NCBI RefSeq assembly: GCF_014204415.1
Contig: NZ_JACHLE010000002.1
Coordinates: forward strand, 186,001 to 250,000
Direction: 5' to 3'
Length of the DNA: 64,000 nucleotides
Source of the DNA: Chryseobacterium defluvii
GTDB taxonomy: Bacteria; Bacteroidota; Bacteroidia; Flavobacteriales; Weeksellaceae
The notes beneath the pieces are model-generated. The model ran no database searches. It was given only the letters and a program-made list of their open reading frames with translations, and was not told the origin of the DNA. Positions 1 to 9,032 of this stretch are shown here, in pieces; position 1 is the first letter of the stretch, and every line of letters starts with the position of its first letter. The position numbers were made by a program, and so were the translations under genes.

Positions 1-1
1 A

Positions 2-370
2 TTCCTGGAAACACCTGTAAATAAGCTGGTTTTCGGCAATTGGGCAGAACTGGATGAAAATGCAAAACTAATTGTACTCAACACCTCCGGTTTTAAAGAG
101 AACACGTTTGAAATTCACAAAAATTATATTGACTTTCATATTCCCATTGAAGGTTTTGACACCATCTATTTCGGATCCAATGAAAGCAAAAAAGCGGTGA
201 ATGAGTATGATGAAAAACTGGATTACCAACTTTTCTCAAGCACAGCATTATCGCAAATCACTATGGGAACAGGCTGCTTCATAAAAATAGACCCTTTGGA
301 ACTGCATACCAATCAATTAAATTCTGAGAATGCAGTTAAATTAGTATTAAAAATTAAACATAATGGCTAA
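2..370 (+). CDS. YhcH/YjgK/YiaL (NanQ-like) family protein, 5' end outside window
   Basis: This open frame enters from the left edge and stops at TAA 368-370, so only the C-terminal 122 residues are visible. The pattern EIHKNYIDFHIPIEG, then YDEKLDYQLF, then a P-L-E-L-H near the end, matches the cupin-like YhcH/YjgK/YiaL family, whose members include the sialic acid anomerase NanQ. The family acts on sugars and is often found with sialic acid genes. It overlaps the next gene by 8 nt, and SpsF- and NeuB-type genes follow, so a role in nonulosonic acid metabolism is a reasonable inference. The assignment comes from remembered motifs; a generic sugar-binding cupin is the alternative. Confidence 0.72.
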   Translation, partial: FLETPVNKLVFGNWAELDENAKLIVLNTSGFKENTFEIHKNYIDFHIPIEGFDTIYFGSNESKKAVNEYDEKLDYQLFSSTALSQITMGTGCFIKIDPLELHTNQLNSENAVKLVLKIKHNG

Positions 371-1169
371 AGTTGTTGCCTGCATTATTGCCAGGACCGT
401 TTCAACGAGGCTTCCTTTAAAAGTTTTAAGAGATTTATTACCCAATAAATCAATGATAGAATTTTTAATTGAAAGGATAAAATCCGTAAAAGCAGTTGAT
501 GAAATCTATCTATGTACTTCAAAAGAGAATGTAGACGATATATTTGAAGATATTGCTGCAAGGAACGGCGTAAAAATATACAGAGGATCGGCAGACGAGG
601 TTACGGAAAGATTGATCAGCACAGGTGAGCTTGAAAATGCGGATTACATCATCAGAATTACCGGCGATAATCCGTTTACGTCTGTAGAATATCTTCCTAA
701 ACAGATAGAGTTCGTTATACACAATGATCTGGACTATGTAAGAGTTGTTGATGTCCCTATCGGTGCAACCCCTGAAATCATTAAGCTGGACGCCCTGAAA
801 AAATGTCATGCAGAAATGGATCCGAAGGTAAGTGAATACCTTATGCTGTATTTATTTGAACCCGCCAATTTTAAATGCGGCATCATCAAACCTTTTTCTC
901 AGGATTTTTCCCACTTTACCGTTACTGTGGATACGAAAGAAGACCTCTTAAGAAGCAGAAAAATAATAAATTTACTGAATGAAAAGCCGGAAAGTATTCT
1001 TCTTTCTGATATCATATCGGTGTACATCAATGAAAAAATAGAAAATTCTACAATTTCCGGTGGCGGGATGATCAAGCTCCCTTATGATAAAATGATCCCA
1101 TTTGAAGAATTTAGCTTTGATATGGAACGAAGAAAGTCAAATTCCAAATTACTGAAACTCTATGAATAA
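363..1169 (+). CDS. SpsF-like cytidylyltransferase domain protein
   Basis: The 268-residue protein has a nucleotidyltransferase fold of the acylneuraminate cytidylyltransferase/SpsF group. The N-terminal nucleotide-binding loop is ARTVSTRLPLKVL (residues 10-22), followed by RGSADEVTERL (74-84) and RITGDNPFT (98-106), all typical positions for this family. It would activate a sugar, probably a nonulosonic acid, with CTP in the cytoplasm. The loop departs from the usual ARMGSTRLPGKVL: both glycines are replaced (V13, L19). The start overlaps the upstream gene by 8 nt and the stop overlaps the NeuB-type gene by 8 nt, so the three are probably translated together. The substrate is unknown. Confidence 0.82.
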   Translation: MAKVVACIIARTVSTRLPLKVLRDLLPNKSMIEFLIERIKSVKAVDEIYLCTSKENVDDIFEDIAARNGVKIYRGSADEVTERLISTGELENADYIIRITGDNPFTSVEYLPKQIEFVIHNDLDYVRVVDVPIGATPEIIKLDALKKCHAEMDPKVSEYLMLYLFEPANFKCGIIKPFSQDFSHFTVTVDTKEDLLRSRKIINLLNEKPESILLSDIISVYINEKIENSTISGGGMIKLPYDKMIPFEEFSFDMERRKSNSKLLKLYE

Positions 1170-2145
1170 TCCTACCTATCTGTATACAGAAACCGCTTTT
1201 CACCACGAAGGCAGCTATGATTACCTAAAACAACTGATTGATGAAACAAAAAGAATCGGTGCCAATGGAATAAAATTTCAGGTGCTTACCAATACCAATG
1301 ATTTTATCACCAGTAAGCATAAGGATTATAAACTGCTTTCAGATTTTTGTTTAAGTTATGACGAATGGAAAGATATTTTTACCTATACTCAGGAAAGCGG
1401 GCTTGATATCATTCTGATGCCTTTGAATATTGAAGCAATGGAACTGAGCCATTTTGCCAGATACATTGATATTCATTCCGTTTCATTTAATGACAGTGAT
1501 CTTTTAGATAAAATCAACACTAAGGATTGCGAGATCATTATAGGTGTTGGCGGCAGAACGGAAGAAGAGATCGATCATTTAATCAGGTTTTTTGGAGAAA
1601 AAGTAAAAATACTGATGGCAGGGTTTCAATCCTTTCCGTCCGATTTGAAAGATGTAAATCTTGGTAAAATTTCATATTATAAGCAGAAATATCCTACCCT
1701 GGATATTGGGTATGCAGACCATTCATCCTATAAGGACCCTTTTGCCGTATTAAGTAACGATTATGCCAGACTACTCGGAGCGACAGTTTTTGAAAAGCAT
1801 ATCACCATACACGAAGGCGAAGAGAAAACCGATTATGCCTCTGCTGTTTCCGGTGATAAAATAAAACAGATCATTGACAATCTGAATTTCATCAATAATT
1901 ATGTTCTCAATGGAAAGTATGACCAAATGAGCCAACCGGAAAAAAATTACCGGAACAGGCAATTAATAGGAGTAGCTGCAACAGATTTGCCAGCAGGAAC
2001 TGTTCTGGAAAAAAAGGACATTTCATTAAAGCTTCACCATGAATTTGAAAACCATTATACTACAATAGAATCATTGGTAGGAAAAAAGTTATTGGTAAAT
2101 CTCGATAAAGATGCTCCGTTTAATACTAAAAGTCTGCAGGAATGA
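1162..2145 (+). CDS. N-acetylneuraminate synthase family protein (NeuB/SpsE-like)
   Basis: The 327-residue protein has the NeuB architecture: a TIM barrel (about 1-250) and a C-terminal SAF/antifreeze-like domain (about 264-325, starting near NRQLIGVAATDLPAGTVL). Family landmarks are KFQ (38-40), GYADHS (183-188) and FEKHIT (210-215), which carry substrate- and metal-binding residues in characterised NeuB. The reaction is condensation of phosphoenolpyruvate with an N-acyl hexosamine to give a nonulosonic acid. The N-terminal ETAFHHEG replaces the common EIGxNHNG. Gene order with the cytidylyltransferase recalls spsE-spsF of Bacillus. No UDP-sugar 2-epimerase (NeuC) is visible in the window, so the precursor route is unknown. 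Confidence 0.88.
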   Translation: MNNPTYLYTETAFHHEGSYDYLKQLIDETKRIGANGIKFQVLTNTNDFITSKHKDYKLLSDFCLSYDEWKDIFTYTQESGLDIILMPLNIEAMELSHFARYIDIHSVSFNDSDLLDKINTKDCEIIIGVGGRTEEEIDHLIRFFGEKVKILMAGFQSFPSDLKDVNLGKISYYKQKYPTLDIGYADHSSYKDPFAVLSNDYARLLGATVFEKHITIHEGEEKTDYASAVSGDKIKQIIDNLNFINNYVLNGKYDQMSQPEKNYRNRQLIGVAATDLPAGTVLEKKDISLKLHHEFENHYTTIESLVGKKLLVNLDKDAPFNTKSLQE

Positions 2146-2789
2146 AAAAAATTCTGATTTTTTCTGATTCTCTTCCCTTAGCCAGGGATTTTCCTGAAAC
2201 AACCCTCTTCAACGAGACATGGCCGGAGCTTCTAAAAAAAGAAAATTATCATATCCATCAGGTCTCTATTGGGGCTGCGACCTCATCAGATATTTTGACG
2301 CAGGTTCATTATCATAAAACATTCAATCCGGATATAGTGATCATCCAGGTAGGTATTGTTGACTGTGCACCAAGGTTTGCAACGAAATTCGAAGTTGAGA
2401 TCCTTAGAAGAATACCAAGATTAGGTTCTAAAATTCTGCGTAAGATCAATAATCCGGAATTAAGAGCCAAAAGAAATATCAGTTATGTAAGTCTCAGCGC
2501 CTTTAAAAATAACTTAAAAAATATAAAAGCTGTTTTTAAGTGTGAGGTGGCATTTCTTACGATCCTGCCTGCAAATGATGATTATGAAAAAATACTTCCG
2601 GGTGTAAAAGAGAAAATACACCATTATAATCAGGCCATTAAAGCATATGATCATATTGATCTGAATGATATGCCGGGAGATGGTATCATGTCCGACCATT
2701 TCCATATCAATCCAAAGGGACATTTATTTATCCTTACTAAGATAAAACATTTTTTATCTTTGCAAAAATTTACAAAACACGATGAATGA
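2142..2789 (+). CDS. SGNH/GDSL-type hydrolase, cytoplasmic
   Basis: The 215-residue protein has the SGNH blocks: FSDS with the nucleophile Ser10, a GxxD element (G71-D74, V-G-I-V-D) in the block III position, and a C-terminal D-x-x-H (D184, H187) in SDHFHIN. There is no signal peptide, so it probably acts in the cytoplasm. It shares an ATGA overlap with the NeuB-type gene, which suggests translational coupling and a role in adding or removing an acyl group on the nonulosonic acid or its precursor. The substrate cannot be read from the sequence. The 3' end overlaps the exporter permease gene by 8 nt and contains a promoter-like site. Confidence 0.78.
   Translation: MKKILIFSDSLPLARDFPETTLFNETWPELLKKENYHIHQVSIGAATSSDILTQVHYHKTFNPDIVIIQVGIVDCAPRFATKFEVEILRRIPRLGSKILRKINNPELRAKRNISYVSLSAFKNNLKNIKAVFKCEVAFLTILPANDDYEKILPGVKEKIHHYNQAIKAYDHIDLNDMPGDGIMSDHFHINPKGHLFILTKIKHFLSLQKFTKHDE
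2755..2762 (+). promoter_or_regulatory. Possible internal promoter (-7 element) before the ABC exporter
   Basis: TATCTTTG matches the Bacteroidota -7 consensus TAnnTTTG and lies inside the 3' end of the SGNH gene, 19 nt before the permease ATG. No TTG stands at the usual -33 spacing, so support is partial. It could allow the exporter to be expressed separately from the nonulosonic acid genes. Confidence 0.35.
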
Positions 2790-3624
2790 CAATGTAAAAG
2801 TATATGAGCCCAGTAATAGCAACAAAAATTTGTTCTCTATTCTCCGGGATATGTTTACAGATCTTTTCAGTTCCAAAGATTTGGCATATCGCTTATTCAT
2901 TCGGGATAAAAAGGCGGAGTACAGCCAGTCTATATTCGGAGTACTCTGGGCGTTTTTTACTCCACTGGCTACCACAGTAACATGGATTTTCCTGAGTGCT
3001 TCCGGAGCGGTAAAAATACAGGCTACCCATGTTCCCTATCCTGTATATGTATTTTTAGGAACCATGCTTTGGTCTGTCTTTGTGGAAAGTGTGATGACAC
3101 CTCTTACACAGACACAAAATGCAAAAGATATTCTATCCAAAGTTAATTTTCCGAAGGAAGCAATTCTTCTGTCCGGACTATTTAAAAACGGTTTTAATAT
3201 CACCATAAAGCTTATCCTTATAGCCGGAATGCTGATCATCTATCAGGTAAAAATAGACTCCGGAATATTTCTGCTTCCACTGCTTCTTTTATTGCTGGTT
3301 TTTTTGGGATACAGTATCGGATTGCTCGTTACACCCATCGGAATGCTTTATAAAGATGTGAGCAGAGCACTGCCATTGGTTTTTTCATTTCTCATGTACC
3401 TTTCTCCCGTAGTATATAAAGGAGGAATAAGTGGTAAAATGGCAAAGCTTATCGAGATCAATCCCCTTACTCCATTAATTAACTCTGCAAGAAATGTACT
3501 CACAGCTTATCCTGTCGAAAATCCGGTCTATCTGGCCTGCATTTTTGGAGTTTCCTTAGTATTATTTTTCATCGGCTGGATGTTCTACAGAGTATCGGTT
3601 CCGATCATCATAGAAAGAATGTAA
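2782..3624 (+). CDS. wzm: ABC-2 type polysaccharide export permease (Wzm-like)
   Basis: The 280-residue protein is a polytopic inner-membrane protein of the ABC2_membrane family with about six hydrophobic segments, including a long one near residues 150-175. The N-terminal region with IRDKKAEYSQSIFGVLWAFFTP is characteristic of O-antigen and capsule export permeases. It should form the transmembrane channel with the Wzt-type ATPase encoded 20 nt downstream and move a lipid-linked polysaccharide across the inner membrane. This is the only polysaccharide exporter recognised in the window. Confidence 0.92.
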   Translation: MNDNVKVYEPSNSNKNLFSILRDMFTDLFSSKDLAYRLFIRDKKAEYSQSIFGVLWAFFTPLATTVTWIFLSASGAVKIQATHVPYPVYVFLGTMLWSVFVESVMTPLTQTQNAKDILSKVNFPKEAILLSGLFKNGFNITIKLILIAGMLIIYQVKIDSGIFLLPLLLLLLVFLGYSIGLLVTPIGMLYKDVSRALPLVFSFLMYLSPVVYKGGISGKMAKLIEINPLTPLINSARNVLTAYPVENPVYLACIFGVSLVLFFIGWMFYRVSVPIIIERM

Positions 3625-3644
3625 TTAACTTTATTTAGTAAAAA

Positions 3645-4886
3645 ATGTCAGAAGTTTTAATAAAAGTAGAAAATGTTTCCAAAAAGTTTTGTAAACAGCT
3701 AAATAGAGGGTTATGGTATGGCGTTCAGGACCTGGCAACAGGTATTGTGGGCAATTCCAAAGAAAGAGATCTGAGAAAAGCCGAATTCTGGGCAGTTAAT
3801 GATATAAGCTTCGAACTTAAGCGGGGCGAATGTCTTGGCCTATTAGGTCATAACGGAGCAGGAAAAAGCACACTTCTCAAAGTCCTGAATGGGCTGATAA
3901 TGCCGGACAGAGGCAGAGTGGAAATGCGGGGAAGAGTAAATGCACTGATAGAATTGGGAGCCGGCTTTAACCCTATCCTTACCGGACGGGAAAATATTTA
4001 TAATAATGCGGCTGTTTTAGGGCTATCAAAAGCACAAACCAACAATAAATTAGACGAAATTATTGCCTTTTCGGAACTGGAAGAATTTATTGACACCCCT
4101 GTTCAATATTATAGTTCTGGAATGAAAGTTAGGCTGGGATTCTCCGTAGCAGCTCATTTGGAACCGGATATACTAATACTGGATGAAGTATTGGCCGTAG
4201 GTGACGCAGGATTTAAGATCAAATCTTTCAATAAAATGATGGAACTGATGAAAACTGCTGCGGTGCTTTTCGTGAGCCATTCTATGCCCAATGTGGCACG
4301 GGTGTGTAATAAGGTGATCTTTATGCAGCATGGCAAAGAATTATACTTCGGTGAAGATATCCATAAAGGAATAGAAATGTACTTTGATGAATTTTCGGGA
4401 GAAAGCTCTATGATAGAAAATGACAAAGGCGCGTCTATTTCCAATTTTAAGATCAATTCTAAGCCCGCAGACAAAATTGAAAGTAAGGATAATATAGTAC
4501 AGGTAAAATATGGTGATGACCTGGTTGTAGAATGTGAAATTGAAATTAAAGATCCAACGGTCCAGGAGTACTACATTCTTATGTCCATCACAGATAAAGA
4601 CCTTAAGATTGTAGCTAATTTTATAACCAATAAGTTTTCACCCACCTTTAAAGTAAAAGATAAAAACCATATTAAAATGGTTTTTCCTGAAATGCTGTTG
4701 ATTGACGGAGAATATTCGATAACCTATTTTGTAATGTCAAATAATGGTAACGAAAACCAGTATACTTATCTGGCCAACTACAGAAACTACACAAAATTTA
4801 AAGTTACGGGACTGAAAGAAAATGTATATGCTTCCATCTTTTTAAAAGGAGACGTATATCAAAACGGTGAATTACTTGTAAAATAA
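3645..4886 (+). CDS. wzt: Polysaccharide ABC transporter ATP-binding protein with C-terminal Wzt domain
   Basis: The 413-residue protein has Walker A GHNGAGKS (68-75), signature YSSGMKVRL (156-164), Walker B ILILDE (176-181) and the switch His212. Beyond the roughly 250-residue ATPase there is a beta-rich tail (about 270-405) that fits the Wzt C-terminal carbohydrate-binding domain. In E. coli O8/O9a that domain recognises the modified end of the O-polysaccharide before export. By analogy this exporter may require a terminal modification, which the methyltransferase or acyltransferases nearby could supply. It forms a pair with the upstream permease. Confidence 0.92.
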   Translation: MSEVLIKVENVSKKFCKQLNRGLWYGVQDLATGIVGNSKERDLRKAEFWAVNDISFELKRGECLGLLGHNGAGKSTLLKVLNGLIMPDRGRVEMRGRVNALIELGAGFNPILTGRENIYNNAAVLGLSKAQTNNKLDEIIAFSELEEFIDTPVQYYSSGMKVRLGFSVAAHLEPDILILDEVLAVGDAGFKIKSFNKMMELMKTAAVLFVSHSMPNVARVCNKVIFMQHGKELYFGEDIHKGIEMYFDEFSGESSMIENDKGASISNFKINSKPADKIESKDNIVQVKYGDDLVVECEIEIKDPTVQEYYILMSITDKDLKIVANFITNKFSPTFKVKDKNHIKMVFPEMLLIDGEYSITYFVMSNNGNENQYTYLANYRNYTKFKVTGLKENVYASIFLKGDVYQNGELLVK

Positions 4887-4893
4887 ATCCGGC

Positions 4894-6375
4894 ATGCAGA
4901 TCAGCGACAGGAAAGATATAAGGGATTTTATTGTTGACATTGAAAACAGGTTTCAGGTCAATGACTGGAAATTTAATGATATCCATATCTGGCCTTTGCT
5001 TAGATTCATGCTTTATTTCCATCTTATTTTTAAAACGGAACAAAGTGATCCTGAAGAAAAAACCTTCAGCTCACCGGAGCCGTCTGCACAAAAAATCAAT
5101 CCGGTAAAAAAACTGTATTATTATCTGCAAACCTCAAAACTGTTCTTTCGTTGGCTTTCTTCGCTACGTAAAGTCAGATATTTATTTGTGGGGGCTTTTG
5201 CCCATCGTGCCGAGCTTGAAGGTGTATTTTACAATAAATTCTACGACCCGTTGATCCAGAAATATAACCTGACCGATTTTTCCTTATTGGAATATACCGA
5301 GAATAAAGAAAAGAAGATCAATCATTCCGAAAAGTCCATTCAATTTCTTTACGGGTTCAGGCTATTCACGTATTATTATAAGCTTACAAAGCCTTTTAAT
5401 AAGAAAAATAAAATAGAACTGGAAGGCTATCCAGAATTCACAGATTTTTTAAAGACGAATGAATTAACGAAGGATTTTGCAGAAAAAAGAAGCAGGGAAC
5501 AAGTAACAGAATATCTGAATAATCATCTGGATATCCGTTACCGGTTTGTACTCATGGTCATTAAAAAGATCCGGCCTGAATATCTTTTCATCTTATGCTA
5601 TTATACCGAGTTTGGAATGCTTCTGGCTGCCATAGCTAATCAGTATAAAATTAAAACTATCGAAATGCAGCATGGCCCGCAGACAAACATACACATGGCT
5701 TATTCAAACTGGAGCAACCTGCCGGATAAGGGCTATGACATGCTTCCGGGAATGTACTGGAACTGGGATAAAAGTTCTGCAGAAGTCATTAATTCCACAT
5801 TTAAAAACAATAGCAATTATTCTGCTTTTGTAGGCGGAAATCCCTGGTTTGATTTTGATTTCAGAAAAAAAGCACCGGAAGAACCTTTCATTTTCTATAC
5901 CATGCAGCCAAGCCCTGTAGAAATATCCATGCTTCTTTCTTCAAATATTATAGAAGCTATAAAGCGTTCTAATTATCAATGGTATCTCAGATTCCATCCC
6001 AGACAAAGTGAGCAGGAAAAAGAAGAAATATTTAAAATCATACAGGAGAATTCACTAGACGATAAAGTAGAATTTGAAAAAGCAAACAGCTATCCTCTGC
6101 CTTTACTGTTAAGAAGCTGCCTTTTTAATGTTACCCATTTTTCCGGAACCATTATAGAAGCTGATATGCTTAATAAAAAAACAGTCCTTTTAAACAAAAT
6201 AGGCAAAGAATCCTTTGAAAGCAGGATAGAAAACGGCATGGCTGTTTATATAGATTATGACCGGCATGATTTTCAGGATCGTTTTTCGGAGTTTGAATCC
6301 CGGCTTAATGATCATTCTGAAAAAAGTGAAAGTAAGATTGACACCCATTTTATAAATACAATTTTTAATTCATAA
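4894..6375 (+). CDS. Putative GT-B-like surface polysaccharide glycosyltransferase
   Basis: The 493-residue soluble protein starts 7 nt after the Wzt gene. I do not recognise a named family. An N-terminal segment with HIWPLLR (31-37), the motif MQHGPQT around residues 258-264, then VGGNPWFDF and a RFHPRQ segment, resemble capsule/teichoic-type GT-B enzymes, which have a QHG or HG motif between the two domains and an FHP motif near the nucleotide site. No signal peptide is seen. A role in chain synthesis or termination next to the exporter is inferred only from position and these motifs. Confidence 0.5.
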   Translation: MQISDRKDIRDFIVDIENRFQVNDWKFNDIHIWPLLRFMLYFHLIFKTEQSDPEEKTFSSPEPSAQKINPVKKLYYYLQTSKLFFRWLSSLRKVRYLFVGAFAHRAELEGVFYNKFYDPLIQKYNLTDFSLLEYTENKEKKINHSEKSIQFLYGFRLFTYYYKLTKPFNKKNKIELEGYPEFTDFLKTNELTKDFAEKRSREQVTEYLNNHLDIRYRFVLMVIKKIRPEYLFILCYYTEFGMLLAAIANQYKIKTIEMQHGPQTNIHMAYSNWSNLPDKGYDMLPGMYWNWDKSSAEVINSTFKNNSNYSAFVGGNPWFDFDFRKKAPEEPFIFYTMQPSPVEISMLLSSNIIEAIKRSNYQWYLRFHPRQSEQEKEEIFKIIQENSLDDKVEFEKANSYPLPLLLRSCLFNVTHFSGTIIEADMLNKKTVLLNKIGKESFESRIENGMAVYIDYDRHDFQDRFSEFESRLNDHSEKSESKIDTHFINTIFNS

Positions 6376-6384
6376 TTAAATCCT

Positions 6385-7095
6385 ATGTTCCGAAAAATAT
6401 TGAATATACTAAAAGGCAGGAAGGAAAAACAGCCCGATAGTTATGAATTAAATTACCCGAATATCAAGAACTCCCGGGTCGACAAGTATGACCTGATATC
6501 ACCATCTGCTCATATCATCAATTCTTTCGTCTATGGAGACGTAAAAATCGGAGATCATTGTTATATTCCGGAAGTGAAGCTGGGAGGTACTATAGAAATA
6601 GGAAGATACACCAGCATCAATGGCCCTAATACCCATGCCCAGGCTGTTATCAACGGAATACGAATCGGCAGTTTCTGCTCTATTGCAAGCGGGGTTATAT
6701 TTCAGGAAAACCTGCACGATTATGAAAAGCTGACCACTTATTTCATAAGACAAAGGGTCTTTGGAGAAGCTTTAAGGATAGACAGCTATTCAAAAGGAGA
6801 TATTGTAGTGGGAAATGATGTATGGATCGGGGCACAAAGCATTATTTTATCCGGAGTTTCCGTTGGTGACGGAGCTGTAATTGCAACCAACAGTGTGGTC
6901 ACTAAAGATGTTCCGCCTTATGCCATCGTTGGCGGTTCGCCGGCTAATGTCATTAAGTACAGATTCTCTGAAGAGATCATCAATAAGCTGATGGAAATAG
7001 AATGGTGGAACTGGGACATTGAAAAAATAAAAAAGAACAGGCATCTGTTTGTAGAAAAACTGACCCTGGAACATTTAAGCAATATCATAGATTAA
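6385..7095 (+). CDS. CatB-type hexapeptide-repeat O-acetyltransferase
   Basis: The 236-residue protein has hexapeptide repeats of the left-handed beta-helix type from about residue 40 to 195 (for example IGDHCYIPEVKLGGTIEIG and the later VVGNDVWIGAQSIILSGVSVGDGAVI). The likely catalytic His111 lies in ENLHDY. The tail WWNWDIEKIKKN is typical of CatB/xenobiotic acetyltransferase relatives in glycan loci. It would transfer an acetyl group from acetyl-CoA to a sugar hydroxyl or amino group in the cytoplasm. It starts 9 nt after the preceding gene, in the same operon. The acceptor is unknown. Confidence 0.82.
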   Translation: MFRKILNILKGRKEKQPDSYELNYPNIKNSRVDKYDLISPSAHIINSFVYGDVKIGDHCYIPEVKLGGTIEIGRYTSINGPNTHAQAVINGIRIGSFCSIASGVIFQENLHDYEKLTTYFIRQRVFGEALRIDSYSKGDIVVGNDVWIGAQSIILSGVSVGDGAVIATNSVVTKDVPPYAIVGGSPANVIKYRFSEEIINKLMEIEWWNWDIEKIKKNRHLFVEKLTLEHLSNIID

Positions 7096-7116
7096 ATCAT
7101 ATCATTGAAACACATC

Positions 7117-7965
7117 ATGAACCATCAATCCCCTCTTTTCAGCATACTGGTCGCCAATTATAACAATGGCCGCTACTTTAAGGATTGCTTTGAGAGTATT
7201 ATATCCCAGACCTATCAGAATTGGGAGGTCATTATTGTCGATGACTGCTCTACCGATAATTCCGTAGAGATGATAAGGAAGCTCATTGAGCATGATGAAA
7301 GGTTCAAAATCTATGTGAATGAGGAAAATAAAGGCTGTGGTTTTTCCAAAAGAAAATGTGCGGAACTTGCCGGAGGAGAGATCTGTGGTTTTTTAGATCC
7401 TGATGATACTATTACGTCCAATGCTTTGGAACTCATGGTCAACGCTCATGCCCAATATCCGGAAGCTGCACTCATTCACTCAAAATGCTATATATGTGAT
7501 GATAACCTAAACATTTTAAAAGAGTATACCAACGGTAAAAATGTTAAGAGAAGAGATGATTTTTTAAATTTGGATGGCGAAATTTTCGTTTTTGCCGCCT
7601 ATAAAAACTCCTTTTACAAAAAAACATCCGGAATTGACTCCTATTTTCAGCGTGCCGTTGATCAGGATCTTTACCTTAAACTCTATGAAGCAGGAGAAAC
7701 AGTATATCTGGATGAATTCCTATATCTGTACAGGATCCATAACGGAGGTATTTCTACCAATACTAATATGAGAAAAGCAGAATATTGGCGTTGGGTGGTG
7801 AACATGAAAGCTGCAGAAAGAAGAAATATCAATATTGAAACGGTCTTTACGGACAATTTTGCTCAGATGCGGGAGCTTGAGCATTTTAAGCAGAAATATT
7901 ATTCGTTAAGGAAATTTGAGGCCGTACAGAATTTTTATCTCAGAATTAAAAAAATATTCAAATGA
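7117..7965 (+). CDS. GT2 family glycosyltransferase
   Basis: This is a GT-A fold glycosyltransferase. The N-terminal beta strand is FSILVANYNNG, the nucleotide-binding VDDCSTDNS follows, and the metal-binding DxD-type motif is FLDPDD. The C-terminal DQDLYLKLYEAG contains the usual catalytic (E/D)-D pair. I chose ATG 7117 over the TTG at 7105 because ATG is in frame 12 nt later and the family begins close to it. It is clearly paralogous to the GT2 at 32250 (shared DQDLYLK and YLYR-H-GGIS segments). Donor and acceptor sugars are unknown. Confidence 0.88.
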   Translation: MNHQSPLFSILVANYNNGRYFKDCFESIISQTYQNWEVIIVDDCSTDNSVEMIRKLIEHDERFKIYVNEENKGCGFSKRKCAELAGGEICGFLDPDDTITSNALELMVNAHAQYPEAALIHSKCYICDDNLNILKEYTNGKNVKRRDDFLNLDGEIFVFAAYKNSFYKKTSGIDSYFQRAVDQDLYLKLYEAGETVYLDEFLYLYRIHNGGISTNTNMRKAEYWRWVVNMKAAERRNINIETVFTDNFAQMRELEHFKQKYYSLRKFEAVQNFYLRIKKIFK

Positions 7966-8004
7966 AATTTAAATACCGCCCTCTCTGATTTAATGTTTTT
8001 ACAT

Positions 8005-8012
8005 TATTTTTG
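8005..8012 (+). promoter_or_regulatory. Possible -7 promoter element before GT2 gene
   Basis: TATTTTTG matches TAnnTTTG and sits in the 71-nt gap after the preceding GT2 gene, 25 nt before the preferred ATG at 8037. No convincing -33 TTG was found. The longer gap suggests a secondary transcription start inside the locus. Confidence 0.35.
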
Positions 8013-8036
8013 ACGGCTGGTAAAATACACTGTCTG

Positions 8037-9005
8037 ATGGCATTGATGGAAGAGCAACACAACAATACAGTCCCTTTGGTAAGCATCTGCATTACCACTT
8101 ACAACCACGAAAAATACATAGAAGAATGCCTTAACAGCATTTTTTTACAGAAATTCGGTGGGTTGTACGAGATCATTATCTGTAATGACAACTCTTCGGA
8201 TCATACGGAAGCCATTGTTCAGAAGATTATGTCTGAACATCCGAAAGGAAATACGATCAGGTACTTTAAAAATGTACCCAATCTGGGATATGTTAAAAAT
8301 ACATTATTCTCTTTTTCGAAAGCTTCGGGAAAGTATATTGCGATATTGGACGGTGACGACTCCTGGATCAATGATTCAAAATTGCAGCAGCAATACGATT
8401 TTTTGGAAGCAAACCCGGACTTCTCCTCTGTAGGTACGGATTCCAAAGTAATATATGAGGATCTTCCCCTTCCCAGTCACTCCTTCTCAAAGCATGCAGG
8501 TCAGGTACTTACCCGCGATCATCTGACGGATCTTAAAATATGCCAGACCTCAACCATCTTTTTCAGAAAAGAAATCCTGCGAGAAGATTTTCCTACCGAT
8601 ATCATCTCTGCAGACCGATGTTTATACTTACTGGCAGGATGTTTTGGAAAATTGAAGGTTTTGCCGGAGCAAATGGCCACTTACAGGCAGTTCAGCTCCA
8701 GTATTTCAAAAAACGTCACATACGAGGTCATGAAAAAGGATTTCGCCATTATCCCTTTTATTAAAAAACATAATCCCGAATACAGTACCTTAAAATTGAA
8801 AACCTATTTTTATTACACGCTGATGTCTTATTCAACGGTCATTTCAAAATCAAATTTTTACAGGGCAGGCATCGGGTACTTTTTTTATAATGTACTGTCA
8901 AAGTTTTCATTAAATCCCCTAAAGCTCTATTCAGCTATGAAGTGGAGCAGGCATACCATTAAGCAGAAGTATGAAATTAAAAAACAAAACCATAGTTTTG
9001 TTTAA
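8037..9005 (+). CDS. GT2 family glycosyltransferase
   Basis: The protein has the GT-A pattern SICITTYNHEKYIEECLNSI near the N-terminus, NDNSSDHTE for nucleotide binding and LDGDDSW as the DxD-type motif. The frame extends upstream to a TTG at 8010, but that codon overlaps a promoter-like TATTTTTG, so I prefer ATG 8037 (ATG 8046 is also possible). It is expected to act on the cytoplasmic face of the inner membrane on a lipid-linked glycan. It differs from the preceding GT2 in its C-terminal half, so it is not a simple duplicate. Specificity is unknown. Confidence 0.87.
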   Translation: MALMEEQHNNTVPLVSICITTYNHEKYIEECLNSIFLQKFGGLYEIIICNDNSSDHTEAIVQKIMSEHPKGNTIRYFKNVPNLGYVKNTLFSFSKASGKYIAILDGDDSWINDSKLQQQYDFLEANPDFSSVGTDSKVIYEDLPLPSHSFSKHAGQVLTRDHLTDLKICQTSTIFFRKEILREDFPTDIISADRCLYLLAGCFGKLKVLPEQMATYRQFSSSISKNVTYEVMKKDFAIIPFIKKHNPEYSTLKLKTYFYYTLMSYSTVISKSNFYRAGIGYFFYNVLSKFSLNPLKLYSAMKWSRHTIKQKYEIKKQNHSFV

Positions 9006-9032
9006 ATTATAACATTAAATAGTAACACAAGT

